A DNA stretch of 64,000 nucleotides, taken from contig NC_084817.1 of assembly GCF_963583255.1 (NCBI RefSeq), positions 5,929,043-5,993,042 on the forward strand. Reading direction: 5' to 3'. Below are positions 1 through 12,560 of this stretch, piece by piece; the first letter of the stretch is position 1, and every line of letters starts with the position of its first letter. Below the pieces are notes generated by a model, which saw only the letters and a program-made list of their open reading frames with translations, was not told where the DNA came from and made no database searches. The stretch is from Pyrus communis. Lineage: Eukaryota; Streptophyta; Magnoliopsida; Rosales; Rosaceae. A program made the translations under genes and the position numbers.

Positions 1-514
1 CAACCTTAAAAGATAATAATTAAGATTTTAAATTTAAAAAAAACACAATAATTACATGTAAACTAAATAAATATAAAAATGTTGACACGGCTATTATTTA
101 GGTATCCTAACAAATTTCAAAATAGAACCAATGTTTAATCTAAAAAGTATTAGAAAAGTGCACGGGATTCTAATTTGTATCCTTGCACATTTGATATTTT
201 GTAGTAGTGTATTGATACTTTTTATTAGACTCTTAATTTTGGAGTATGTAGTACTTAATGAAAAATGTGTTTTTATGTTTAAAGAATATTTATGTGACTG
301 TGTTATGTGCAAATTTTTTAAAAAAATATATATTTTCCTTAACGGGGTTAAACGGGTTGGGTCATTTTACTTGTTAATTTTAATGGGTAAAGTTACCCTA
401 CCTGTTAAGAACCCGTTAAGATAATGAGTGTGACATAATACGACCCGTTAAAATAACAGATGTTACTCGAAAACAACACGAACATGACAAACACGACCCA
501 TTTACCAGGCTTAA
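1..514. other. AT-rich flank with repeated ACCCGTTAA motifs
   Basis: No convincing gene was seen. Positions about 340-515 hold several direct and inverted copies of AACGGGTT / ACCCGTTAA, with GGGTC and GACCC nearby. This resembles the termini of a common plant MITE-like repeat, but no target duplication was found. Homology to the 3' flank of the copy B ankyrin gene (41690 onward) starts at about 515, so this is roughly where the duplicated unit begins. Confidence 0.35.
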
Positions 515-754
515 TAATTCAGTCTAACTAGCACCAAAATGCATATACATAATTACTTTTCGCCAATATGGTAAAATGTCACATGCAAAAGGAGGGATGT
601 AACACAAAGACTAAATGTTCAAACATGTACATTAATGTCTTTTCATTACAATGTCTTTCATTACAACCAGGGTGCATTTGCTTTTATTATATAGGACCCA
701 AACAACATTTTATTACAAGCTTCATAAAAAAAAATTGTAGCAATTCCAGGCCAA

Positions 755-1379
755 TTATTTAGGTATCACGCGAGGCCAATCTTTGATTTTCCTGTCAAAC
801 ACTCCTGCTCTATAAGTAGAAATGACTAACTCAAGAAGGAAGGGAAATTGCATCCATATGAAAGATGCAACTGGAACACTTGCAAGCAAAGTAACGAGAA
901 TGGCAATAGATGATTTTCCATGAAGTATAATGGAAAGGGCTGAAGAAAAAGCTATCATCATTGTGGCAATAGATAAAAAAATAGTTATAAGACCTAATAT
1001 CATTTTTGTGGGCAATGATTTGAGGAAATTATCTTCGGCATAACGTGATGTGAGGATTCCGAAAAATATAATTACTGAAGTTGTGGAAGAATAGAGGGAT
1101 ATAGCATCTGAAACTATAAAAGTTATGAATACCCATTTACTTAAGAATATAGGAAGACCTGTATCTTGATTATTTTCACGAGGAACCATAAAAATGCTGC
1201 TGCAAACATGATAGTAACGATGAGAGTGCCTACGACTGTACAAGATGTTGTATCCTTCATTGCCTTTTCACCCTCTTTCACCAAGTCCTTGTGACCCTTG
1301 GTAAATAATTCACATGGACAATCTTATCTGTATAATTTATTGCTTCAAGAGTTGTGGCACTTGAAAGACGCTCCACCTC
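755..1379 (-). pseudogene. Copy A exon 7: PGG domain remnant
   Basis: The sequence from 1243 down to 755 translates to the three last hydrophobic segments of a PGG-domain protein and is about 85-90% identical by eye to copy B exon 7. A 2-nt net insertion near 1190, compared with copy B, shifts frame just at the VPGG motif, which reads VPRE here. A 3-nt difference lies near 1245. The C-terminal tail differs from copy B (WPRVIPK versus WLDEEPEYPVSC). The acceptor AG before GAGGTGGAGCG at 1379 is kept. Confidence 0.88.
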
Positions 1380-1867
1380 CTGCATGTCATTCAACAAAAA
1401 CTTAGAAGGGATGTGATTATATACATCCGAAGAGTAATTATGATCTCTTGGTACAAATCCTTGTGCCTAAGTCTCAAGGAATTCAGTTCAAGTTATGAAG
1501 GAATGGACCGCAAATGTTGAAATAACTTCTGATTTCCTTATAAATTTCAATTATATAGAAGAGAGAAGACGGTGAATAGGAGAAAGGAGGGGGGTTCGAT
1601 CATCAATTTTCACTAATATGATTAAGTAGTCTCTTATATAATAACATAGATTTTATAAGTATAATATATAATAAATTCTATAGATAAGTAGTCACCTTGA
1701 ACAATTAAAGTTCCCTTTGCATCTGCAAAGCTGCACCTCGAATATGATTAATCTGTGCGACGAAGGAAATAGTTCCTACCACATGCAGCATGTTATTTCT
1801 CAACTTATCTAACATATCTATGAACGATTTCCTTGGTCTTGATTATCTAGTCCATTTAATAGACTCA

Positions 1868-2532
1868 GGGGCGTTTGTTTGCCCTTATTAAGTGGGATTG
1901 GACTGGACTGGACTAAAACTTAGAGCAATAGCGTGTTTGTTACGCAGCAGGACAACCTTTAGTGGGACTAGCTGGAACTCGCCTCGACAAAGGACGTTGC
2001 TAGAAGGTCTTAGCGAGTCCCATCGAAAGGCATCGGATTGCTAAGACCTTCGCTGCTTCACTCCATATGCTTCTCTTCGTCCGCTTCTCTCCCTTGCTCT
2101 GCTTCAGCTGCTTCTGTCTCCCTTGCCCATCTATCTGCTTCTCTCTTTCCCAGATCTGAAACCCAACCCACCCACTGCCTAAATCTCAACACCAAAATTT
2201 GAAAAAAAAAAATTCAAAACAAAAACAACAACACTAACGAGGAAGAAAAGAATGAATTCCTAGGGAGAAAGTCCAGATAGAGGAGAGCGCCCCAGACACA
2301 GACACAAAGAAAAAGCTTGAATAAAAAATAAAATATTATTGAGTTAATAACAAAATATTATTAAATGTGTATTTAATGATTAAAGTTATAGTTGTTAACT
2401 ATTCTTTTTTTTGAGTCCTGTACTCTACCAAACGCTTCACTAAATCAGTCCAGCCTAATCTAGTCTAAGCCAATCCAGCTTAGTCCCTAAAGTTAGTCCA
2501 GTCCGAATTAGTCCGGTGCAACAAATGCACCC
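1868..2532. mobile_element. PIF/Harbinger-like MITE inserted in copy A exon 6
   Basis: A 665-bp insert absent from copy B splits exon 6. Its ends are inverted: GGGGCGTTTGTTTG on the left, and the complement of the right end reads GGGTGCATTTGTTGC. The flanking trinucleotides are TCA on the left and TTA on the right, fitting a decayed TTA target duplication typical of PIF/Harbinger. Sub-terminal repeats of GGACTGGACTGGAC and CAGTCCAGCC type are present. No transposase is encoded. Related terminal sequence occurs at 63905-64000 and, truncated, near 47990-48035. Confidence 0.7.
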
Positions 2533-4226
2533 TTAAAACTTTAAGTTGTCAACATTCAACCACAACTTGAAAGATGTTCTGACCTTTTTCATTCTTGATG
2601 TATTTGAGACTAGAATTTGCTCTGCATAGATGAGTAATATTGTAACGACCCGTCCCTAAAAATTATGATTTTTTTTTTATAACTTTAAAATGTGAATTTA
2701 CGAAAAATGCCCTTTGAGGCAAAGACGTTGACTTTTGTTGACCATTTTGTCGTGTTACGTAAGAATCATTTTCTTGGTGTATTTGGATATTACTCGTCGC
2801 TATGAATGTTTGGGCGCAAATGGAACGCAATTTGGAGTTGCAACGAAGGAGTTATTAATGAATAAAGTCGAGGATAAAATTGTAAATTTATTATTTTCTG
2901 GAATGCTCCAGATTTTGGGAGCAAAATCTGAAAGCCATGTGTGTGGCCCAGATTAAAGGGAAGAAAAGATGGGCGGTGGAGATGAAGGACAAGGGAGAGA
3001 AAGTGTGAAATCATGTTCCTGGATTTCATTGTTATAATCTACGTATTTGTATTATTGAGATTTTATATTATTTCTCGAGAATTTATTTTAAATTGTTTGA
3101 ATTTAGATTTTAAATAAACTAGTTACAAAGTTTGAAGTTTGAAATATAATTGTTTAAAACCCGTAGACCTTTGGAGGTCACAATTTATATTTTCGAATAG
3201 ATCTTCAAACCATGAACATATAGGCGAAAGCCATTTGCGAGTCCGAATTATAACGGTATAGTTATGGACATCTGAAGTTGTGTTTCTAAACTATAGATTT
3301 TGATTTTCTTTAAAACTCTCACTAGGTGGGAAGGGGAACGAATGAAAGGCTTGGTTTTTGGCCTAATCACTTAAGGGAGGAGGAGGACCAATCGGAAAAG
3401 GAAGGAAAGGAAACAGCCAATGAGGAGAGGAGGGCGGAAGTTTCCCCTTCCGGTTGACCCGTGCAGCCCCAACAAAACCCGGTTTCAACTCAGTTTGATT
3501 CCAGCCTCCTCCTGCAATTTTCCGTTGAAAAACCACCATTTACTACCTGCAATCTCTTCCACTAACTCCCTTCTACCTTTCTCGCCCAAGATTGAAGGGT
3601 TTTAGGTCCAAAACCATGTAAAAATCGTACGGGTGACCCATGGAGTTTTGACGACGATGCCGTCGTTCTGGTGAGTTTCACTACCCACCACCACCCTTAG
3701 TCAACTCCCATTGGACTCAAGAACAAGACCCAATAGGTTGTAGGGGCGTTGGAACACCAAGGAAGTCGAATTGAAGAACACCCACCTTAGGGTTCCCGAC
3801 GGTTTGTGGCCAGTTTGGGGTGTTTTCCGGCCAAATTGGCCTTGGCCGTAGGTATAAAGTTTATTCTACTCATTGAGATCTTCATTCTTGTAATTTTTGG
3901 TAATTTTTGGAAATAGTTGGATTTTTCAAATTAGTCGGGGTGGCCGGCCGCCACCCACAGCGGCGCGTGGCCAGAGAGCCGTCGATGTCACTCTTAGGCT
4001 AAATTAGATGCCTTGAGCTCAGTTTTGGTAATTGTATGACATAGGTTAATGGTTGGGACCTAAATTCTCTACGACACGTTAATTGGTAAAAGTGTGAATC
4101 GACGATCCGACCGTTGGATCGTCACCAAACTTTAACATATGTGATATGGTTATTACCTTGATTTCTTATATTGGTATCATCTGTGAATATGTCTTGGTTT
4201 TATAATGTGATTTCTATAGAAATGTG

Positions 4227-4227
<1 letters not shown>

Positions 4228-4274
<47 letters not shown>
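4228..4274. repeat. (TA)n microsatellite
   Basis: About 23 perfect TA units inside the 5.6-kb LTR-type element. Confidence 0.95.
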
Positions 4275-4276
<2 letters not shown>

Positions 4277-4729
4277 GCCATAGACCTATGTTTATTAAAC
4301 ATGATTTGGCTTGTGTACTGATGATGATCATGATATGTGATTTGACGTGCATATTTGAAAGGTGGTTGATTTGCATAGATGGTATGATATGATGAAATGT
4401 GAGTGATTTTAATATATGTGAATATGAAATAGTTTTATAATTATGTTTCCTATAAATTGTTAATTTTTATATTTAGCCATCGATGTAGTTATATGAAGTG
4501 GGATTTGACGTGCATATTGGAAATATGGTTTGTTTTGTATGATTGGCTTAATTTAATGAAAGGTGAGGGCTAGTAATAGACCGTTAACCCATTGTCATGG
4601 GGTTTATTGCTTCGAATCATGTGTCACCCCTCGTGTCATTATTTCATTCTTGTTTCATTGAGTCTTTGTAACTTGAGTAACTTGATTCATGTGTTGTTTC
4701 ATTGATTGGTTGTTATGCATTGTGCTCCA

Positions 4730-5050
4730 CGATTCCGTTGAGTGATGCTTCAAAATCATGTCCTGGTTCGGATTCCGTTGAGTGATGGTCATAAATCCTT
4801 CATACTCCACTCCGCAATTCTATTGAGTGATAGTTCGGAATCGTATCCTGGTTTGGATTCCATTGAGTGATGGTTTGGAATCGTGTGATGGTTCGAAATC
4901 GTATCCTGGTTTGGATTCCATTGAGTGATGGTTCGAAATCGTATCCTGGTTTGGATTCTGTTGAGTGATGGTCTAGAATCCCTCTTACTTCGTGATTTCG
5001 TTAAGTGATGGTCCGGGACCGCATCCCTTTTGGGTTTCAGTGAATTTGGA
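4730..5050 (+). repeat. Degenerate minisatellite, TTGAGTGATGG family
   Basis: At least seven irregular units share GATTCCGTTGAGTGATGG and TCGTATCCTGGTTTGGATTC, with weaker copies near 5430-5490. The array lies inside the 5.6-kb LTR-type element. Confidence 0.75.
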
Positions 5051-8000
5051 TTGAGATAGCTTCAAAGATGTAGGCTTCGGCCGAACTGTGTCGCTCTAAC
5101 CCTACTTTTCATTGTGTGTATGAGACTATGGTTGTGAGATATTGTGATTGTTTCAGACGAACTGTTAGATGTTTGGGTGACTCCCTCGGAGTTTTCAAAA
5201 GTTTGGTATTGATTTCTTATGAATGATTTATATTCAAGGTTTATAAATTGTGATTGATGGCTGGTTTTATTATTGTATCACATGTTTATATTATTGTCAC
5301 TCACCCGAGCCTCGTAGCTTATCTGAATGCCTGATTTGCCAGTGCACCAATCCCATAATGTAGGCATTGACTTTACATATGACAAGTCTGGGTAGATTAT
5401 GAGAAACCTCTTGATATTTTGGTTCCGTTGAATGGTCTGAAACCTGATGTTGTTGGATTTCGTTGAGTGGTCTGAAATCCTTGCTCTTGTTCATTTCCTT
5501 AAGGTGATCTTAGAATCCTAAATTCAAGTGGATGAGAATTACCCATAATAGATATTGTGAATATAAATTAGAATTACCATGTTTATTACTCATAATCCAA
5601 GTGGGGATTATATAGAGTTCCTTGGTTAAATTCGTGAAATGTTTTGTTATCGCATTGCTTGATTAACATAATTAAATGCTAAGATTGTGCATCTTGATCC
5701 ACGAATTGATTAATTGACGGGATTGTGGAATGACGTTGGATATGATTGTTGTTATTATGATTATTTTAGTTGATTAATATTTCCAGAGAATAGTATTGTG
5801 CTTTGTTAATTCTTTAATATGTTACACGCTATGAATTGTGATTTTATGTGGGAACGTGATTATTTATGTGATGGATGAAGTGGAAATGTTATTTGTCTTG
5901 TGGGATTATTATGTTGGATATCATTGTTATTGTTATGACTAGACTTGTTGATAAATATGGCGAGAGAATATGATTGTTCTTCGTCGTATGTTCTTTGAAG
6001 GATTGCATGATATACATTGTGATATTTTGTTGGGATATAACGACTTATGTGATGAATGTTCGAGTGTAGTGAAGTAATGAACTACGAATAACTTGATCCT
6101 TATTTAGGGTACGTAGGCAGTCTAACGAGGATGTTAGATGCAGCCATAAAGTCTACGAGGAAATATTGCGCAGTTGGATCTTAAGTTGTGTTTTGCCATA
6201 TTATCCGATGACTGGGTATGTTAGAGATACGGGTATTTGGTGACGTCATGTGTCGATCCTGGATGTATGTCGGGATCGAGGCATAATAGAAAGGAGGGGC
6301 AGGACGCCCAATCAGAAAGAGGAGAAAGAGAGAGAGTGACCAATAAGGGAGAGAAGAAAGGATGGGAAATAAGAGAGTGGATGCGCACCAGATCACCCTT
6401 GACTTGGTTCCTCCTTGCCAACTCGACCCAATTTCTACACACCCCGATGCCAATTCCGACGTTTTCACAGCTAATTAGCTGTCGCCACCACCTGCACACG
6501 ACTCCATGACCCTTCTTCTTTAAGTTCCATCCCAAAGCCGATGGTTTTTGGTCTTGTTTTTCGTGGGGATGGCGCCAATGGCACAGTGGGGGGAGATCGG
6601 CGGAAATTGGCCATTTCTGAAGGTAAATCCTTCAACCAATACCACCATTAGCATTCCCTTGAGCTCAAGAACAATGCCCAATCATTGGTTCGAGCGTTGA
6701 AGTCGATTTAAGGACGAATCACAAAACATCCTTTATAGGGTTTCCGACGAGTTTTAGTGAAATTAAGGCTTTTTTTTGGCAACATTGGCCTAAGTCACAG
6801 GTATGAAAGTTGATCCACTCATCGAGATCTTCATTCCTGTAAAATTTGAGAAAATTTGAAATTGTTGGATTTTCCAGCAAGTTGAGGCAGTTGACAACCA
6901 CGTGCGGTGGCGCGTGGAGGAAAAACCCAAGGTTCCTCGACATGCTGAATCTGAATCCACCATCTGTTTTCCAAAATTATAACATTTTAGTAGAATTTTA
7001 CTAAAAGGTCCCTATTGTGTTTAGGCACATTAGCGGGAAAGGATTACATCCCCGATAGTTCGAGCGGCTTTAGGCAATGGAAAAGCTAGTGAGTGGACCC
7101 CTTCTTAACCTATATATTTTTATAAATATTTACCTAGCATGCATGACATATTTCATGATTTGAGTGATTGATATTTTATGCTTTGCTTTATGGATTTCTA
7201 TATTATGATTTATTTAATTTATGTTTTATGAAACGTTATAAACTATTAGTTTTACACTTAGAAAAGGTTTACGACTATTGCTTTTATGCCCTTTGAAATA
7301 TTATGGAATGTGGTTTATGAGAATGATTTGAGTTGGATAGCTTTTATGGTTTTATACGATTTATGAGACGAGGTTTGAGCTTTTGAACTTCAAGTTTTGA
7401 TGCGAGTTTTCAGACATGTTTTTAGTACTTATCTAGTGGGTTGTTATACGGCACATCAACACACCATGGGTATTATGTCTATGGCCATAGGACACGGATG
7501 ATGGAGGAGTGAGATATGATATATTTATATACCCCCAGCTTCACCGCCAAAATCAGTGTCAAACAGCTTCATTAGCCACGACTAGTGTCGGTGTGGATGT
7601 TATGCTATTGATTCAGCTTCACCTACGGTGGTTGATGGACATGTTATTCGGCTTCACTTGCGGGTGATGGATAGATTATATAGCTTCACCTTCAGGTGAT
7701 AGACATGTACTGCCTTTAGGCGACTATGATACCCCTAGTTGAGTACATCACGAATATGATTTACAATGTTTCACAAATGTTTTACACTGCATGCTAGGGT
7801 TTTTCATAAAACCTATATGTAGTATTATATATATCTTTTCAAAACAAGGGGTTACTATGTTCAGAAATAAAATATTTTCCTATTATTAGTATTATTATTA
7901 TAAACTCTGGTCCACTCACATTTTCTGTTTTGTGCCCTCTTCAGGATTTAGATTCGAGGCACACGATCCCGGCTTCAGGACTGTACAACATAGGTATTCT

Positions 8001-8386
8001 TGAGTCTTCTCAGTACAGGTATCATTTCTTTGTTCGTACCATTTCATAATAATTCCTTCCATATTATTCTTAGTAGTTGTATGCTCTGAACACGATTCTG
8101 CATCGGTTTATATCTTTCTAATTAAATATTTTATCAGTATGCATATTTTAAATGGCTTCGTCACCCTCAGGTGTCGACCAGCACATGCCTATCATGGTAT
8201 TTGGGAATATCGGGGTTGGAGCGTGTCAAATATACTCCACATGCCCTTTTTATGTTGCTAGGAACATTGTTGTTTCCAAGCCTAGCAATTCTTTGACATC
8301 TTTATTTTTCGTCACTTCACACAAGCAAAGTAGAAATTCAAGGATCTGAACATGGGCCAATTTCATTTGATATATACGATTGAATC

Positions 8387-9361
8387 CTATGTTGACATTC
8401 CAATAGAGAGAACAATTGAAAATTATTAAGATAATAAATAGCAAAAGAAAGTGACTTTGACACATCCTTTTAAATTTTTCACCCACCCCAATTTATATAT
8501 GGGCATCAGATTGAATAAAAAAACAGAATTAATGACCATAATTAAACAAGGGTCTGCAAGAGGCTATAATAAGAGGCTAAACAAAATTTGTGAAAATTAA
8601 TTGCCAAAGAAAATCAATTCACAACGTAACGTACCCAAAAATTTATTGAAAGTCTTGGCAACTAGTCCACAAAATAAACTTGTACCTGCATTGAAATTCC
8701 AGATTGTCAGCAAAGTCTTCAATGAATATGTTACCAATTAGTTATATCATGTTTAAACCAGGTAACATGGTACAAAAATATGATCTCCTTAGCATTCCTC
8801 AATATGGTACAAAATTGCGGTAAGTTTCTTTGCAAAATCAATAATGCTTACATAGCCTCCTTGTGCCTACACATTTATAATGTTGCTGGAGGTGAGTTTC
8901 TTTGAAATCAAAATCAACAACTCTAACCCACATATGAAAGGCCTAATAAGTGATGGATTGCCTTGGTGTTTAGGCATTCTTCTTCAACTCATTCACTTCC
9001 AAATTTAAACTTTCTTTCCCCTTAGTGTAGATTAGTGTACAATATTGATTTTAATGAAAAGATAAAAAGGGTCCCAAACTTCTAAATATTTCAGATAATT
9101 CCAAAACAAATGCAATAAGCAAACTTTAGTACCACTAAATTTGATAGCTTTGAATAATGTTCTAAAAGCCGCTAGTCAGACAGTGAGGCTTAGTTGGTTT
9201 TTTCTTGATTTAATTAAATTATTATATCTTGTAAATAAGTGTCTATGTGTAATACATACTTGTATTGGAAAACATAAATTGCACCATAAAATGATAGATA
9301 AATTATAAAGTACTCTAACATATTGTGAACGTATGAAACAAGGATACAATGTGTTTATTCA
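8387..9361 (-). other. Remnant of copy A intron 5
   Basis: No gene was seen. The stretch aligns by eye with intron 5 of copy B (about 43400-44570), including the conserved AAAAGCCGCTAGT and ATAAATTGCA.CATAAAATGATA blocks. Homology breaks at about 9310, just before the Cassandra insertion. Confidence 0.6.
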
Positions 9362-10021
9362 TGTAGCATCCCACATCGTCCAGGAGAGTGGATCATGTAA
9401 GCCTTATATGTATATTCTCATCTCTACCTAGCACGAGGTCTTTTAAGAGCTCACTGGCTTCGGGTTCCCATCAGAACTTTGAAGTTAAGCGAGTTCACGC
9501 GAGAGCAATTCTATGATGGGTGACTCACTGGGAAGTTCTCGTGTGAGTTCCCAGAAACAAAACCGTGAGGGCGTGGTCGGGGCCTAAAGCGGACAATATT
9601 GTGCTATGGCGGAGTCGAGCCCGGGATGAGGTGGGGACCCGGGTCAGGATGTGACAATTTGGTATCAGAGTCAATCCCTGACTGGAAGTGTGCCGACGAG
9701 GACGTCGGGCCTCTAAGGGGGTGGATTGTAACATCTCACATCGCTCAGGGGAGTGGATCTTGTAAGCCTTATATGTATATTCACATCTCTACCTAGCACG
9801 AGGCCTTTTGGAAGCTCATTGGCTTCGGGTTCCTATCGGAACTCTGAAGCTAAGCGAGTTCGTGTGAGAGTAATCCCATGATGGGTGATCCACTGGGAAG
9901 TTCTCGTGTAAGTTCCCAAAAACAAAACTGTGAGGGTGTGGTCGGGGCCCAAAGCGGACAATATCGTGCTATGGCGGAGTCGAGTCTGGCATGTGGTGGG
10001 AGCCCGGACCGGAATGTGATA
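9362..10021 (+). mobile_element. Cassandra TRIM retrotransposon with 5S rDNA-bearing LTRs
   Basis: Two direct repeats of about 295 bp (9362-9657 and 9727-10021) surround a 69-bp core. The core begins with the primer-binding motif TGGTATCAGAGT (complement of the initiator tRNA-Met end) and ends with a purine tract, TAAGGGGGTGGAT. Each LTR contains a segment like 5S rRNA: CCCATCAGAACTTTGAAGTT, then GATGGGTGACTCACTGGGAA. A perfect 5-bp duplication ATTCA flanks it (9357-9361, 10022-10026). 5S-bearing LTRs define the Cassandra family. It has no coding capacity and must be moved by another element's proteins. Confidence 0.93.
9449..9545 (+). other. 5S rRNA-like segment in Cassandra 5' LTR
   Basis: The segment runs from the CTCACTGGCTTCGGGTTCCC part through AAGTTCTCGTGTGAGTTCCC and follows the 3' two thirds of plant 5S rRNA with scattered changes. 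A second copy is at about 9815-9912. These are LTR parts, not functional rRNA genes. Confidence 0.8.
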
Positions 10022-10854
10022 ATTCAAGTATTCAACAAGTTTCTTATAATTTATTAAAAACATAAAATGTAAAATAGAAGTTACCTAATTTTTATTTGGG
10101 AGAGAGTTGTAACCCAAAAACATTTTCTTAATAAAAAAATAAAGCAAAAAAAAAGAAGTTATAAGACTGCCTAACCCACCTAGACCCACCTAGGCTCGCC
10201 TAGGCAGGGGCTTATTAGGGCTATCAAAGCGGGCACCTAGACTTGTCTAGATGCTCTTTCTTATTTATTAAATGCCTAGACATTAATTTGAGCAGTGGTT
10301 GGCCATTTAGCGCCTAAGTTGAGTCTAAGCAGCCCTAGGCGAAGCTTTTGACAGTGTGGTGGGTGATTTTTTTACCCCATCCCCATCAATTTTTTTTCTC
10401 ATTTGTCCAGGGTTTGGATAGATTTATAAGTTTTTTTTGTTAATTGATTTAGAAGTTTTAATCTTATTTTCTTGCGAAATAGTTTTTAATCTCAAACGAT
10501 TAAGACAGAAGGAGGATTGGGAAATTGAAAGAGAAGAATTTGTTGATAGTATGAATTCCACGTTAGAGAAATAAGTGATCTTTTATGTGTTCATAAGTAG
10601 TTGAATTACTCATGATATTGCCAATTTATTTTCTGGTAAAATTTCAACTATATGTTCTAGTATTAGAGTAGGTTGCCTCACGTGCGTATGAAACCCAAAA
10701 AACACACGTACCCTATGTCACCCAATTTGTGTTATTCTTGTGTTGGGCTTGAAAATTTGTCAAGTCAGGGTAAGTGTTGAGAATATGAATATATCGATAC
10801 TGATATCGGTTATCTTTGACGGAAGTTATGAAAATTGACAATGGAGTGCTTATA
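10022..10854. other. Non-coding insert sequence with CCTAGGC repeats
   Basis: No gene was seen. Positions 10170-10345 carry many CACCTAG / CCTAGGC words in both orientations, a pattern of a palindromic MITE-like repeat. No target duplication was identified. Confidence 0.35.
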
Positions 10855-11152
10855 TCTAAACTATATATTAATGAAACTCTCATTGTTAATCAAAATAGCA
10901 TGAAAATACATTTTTGTCTTATATTACAACAAAAAAGTTAAGGACAGTAATGTAATTTTACAAAATAAAATTTTCTTATTTTTTGTTCAAACCTCACATA
11001 CAAATAATTTTATCATTCTTAAATTAATTAAAAAAACAAGAAACAAATCTCTCTCTTCTCACTTTCACGTTCTCTCTCACTCATTTCCTCTCTCTTTCAA
11101 TTAAACACAAAAATAAAAAATTTCACACACATTGCATGTGAATGTATACTAG
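10855..11152 (+). mobile_element. Short non-autonomous Helitron-like element 1
   Basis: It begins TC (TCTAAACTATATATTAATG), ends CTAG, and lies between a 5' A and a 3' T, with no target duplication. A short hairpin, ACATT-GCATGTG-AATGT, lies a few bases before the CTAG end. These are the structural marks of Helitrons. It is 298 bp with no coding sequence. Confidence 0.7.
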
Positions 11153-11294
11153 TTTTATTATTAATTTAAGATAAAAAAACCACTTTGTAGTACCCACGGT
11201 TCTCCTCTCCATCCATCACCCCTTCAATTTTTTATTCCCTTCGTTCTCTCCGTTTCATCACTCTCTTCCCTGTCTCTCGTCCCTACGTCTCTAA

Positions 11295-11589
11295 TCTCTA
11301 CTAATTAATAAAATATTTATTATCAATCAAAAATTTATAAAATTACTAATTTAAGATTCTAATTAAATATGAATAAGAAATATAAAGTATAAATATAATT
11401 TTACACAATCAAATTTTGCTATTTTTTTTCAAAACCTCACGTATATGTGATCCTAACATATATCTAAATTTTTTTTTACAAAAAAAAAAATTCCCACTCT
11501 CACATTCTCTATCCCTTCCCTCTTCTCTCCTTCTATTTCAAAAACAAAAATAAAAAAATTTCTAACGCAAAGCGTGTGCCACATGCTAG
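11295..11589 (+). mobile_element. Short non-autonomous Helitron-like element 2
   Basis: It has the same layout and length as the neighbour at 10855-11152: A|TCTCTACTAATTAATAAAAT at the start and CACATGCTAG|T at the end, with a similar interior (CTTTC/TCTCTC-rich stretch, then AAAACAAAAATAAAAAA). The terminal hairpin is weaker. The two elements are diverged members of one family placed 142 bp apart in the same orientation. Confidence 0.6.
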
Positions 11590-12560
11590 TTCTTATTACA
11601 GAAACCGGCCCCTCCCCTCGCTCGGCCTCTCTGCCACTCCCACGCCAGGTCCTCCGTCACTCTCTCTCCAGGTAGAATTCCTCTCTTTCTCTCTAGTTTT
11701 GTTTAATTTGGGATTTTATAGTTGTTTTGGTTGGATTTGATAAATTCGACGGCCAGAATTTTTCGATCGGACGTTTTGACTCTCCGCCCCTAGTTCTCAC
11801 CGAGCCACCATCAGGGTTTTTCCAAATAACCTCAGATATATATTTTTTTCTTTTCGATTTGAGTTCATATTTTTTGAGATCTGAACTGATCTCGCATGAG
11901 TCTTCATGGATTAAAGTTTTGAATTATTGTTTTTCTTTGTTGTTATTAATAATTGTCGCCGTGTGCAATCTTTTATTAATTCATGTGATGGCTTGACGTT
12001 CTGCAGTGATGAGAATCTGTCTTCATTTTCGTTTTTCTTATGCTGATTAAAAACTACCGTTCCGTTGATTTGTGGTATTTATGCAAATATGGTTGAATAA
12101 TCGATTTGGTCAGAGATGAAAGAAGAGTTTAATCAAGATGGAGTATATTCTGGAATTCTAGTCTTGGAGGAGTCGATTACAAAAAGCAAAGTTTATGTGG
12201 CCATTGATAGTTGCCGCCCAAGTCAGTGCCCCATTCTTCCTATTTCACACCAATGAGAAGGGTGTTCACTAGCTAGAATTCTACTTGCTTAAATTACGTT
12301 TTTGTTTGATATTTTGTATGAAAATGGCCATAAATCATTAAAAACAAATGATGAGTTACACATATATGAGTTAACTCATTATATATTTTGCCAGTTAGTA
12401 CTGCAGTCTAATGATATTCTCCTTCATTTGTAAGTAACATGTTTTAGGTTCGATTCTCGTCAAAGACGAAGTTGAACCATATTATTAATTACCTATTGTG
12501 AGGTTTAACCCATCCCCTCTCCCAGTAAATAATATCATCAACTCAAGGACATAATTGAAA
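11590..12560 (+). other. Gene-like, unidentified insert segment
   Basis: A CT-rich leader (about 11600-11700) is followed by a T-rich intron-like stretch and a short open segment at 12120-12260. It looks like the 5' end of a plant gene, but no product was recognised. It is absent from copy B, where the intron is much shorter, so it came in with the insertions of intron 5. Confidence 0.3.

Larger units (their letters stand above)
2641..8228. mobile_element. 5.6-kb LTR-type element without coding capacity, in copy A exon 6
   Basis: The insert starts TGTAACGACCCGTCCC and ends GGTTGGAGCGTGTCA. It is flanked by a perfect 5-bp duplication AATAT (2636-2640 and 8229-8233). The empty site is visible in copy B near 43220. 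TG...CA ends and a 5-bp duplication point to an LTR retrotransposon derivative. No gag or pol was seen. Part of it is internally duplicated and diverged (about 3310-3990 against 6280-6960). It may be a very long solo LTR or a large non-autonomous (LARD-like) element; which one is unclear. Confidence 0.7.

Noticed and set aside
7441..7745. Possible tandem repeat or CRISPR-like spacing of GGTGATGGA and AGCTTCACC words
   Set aside because: Units are irregular, without constant spacers; this is decayed LTR-type sequence of a plant genome.
9449..9912. Two 5S rRNA genes
   Set aside because: They are parts of Cassandra LTRs, diverged and inside a transposon with its own target duplication.
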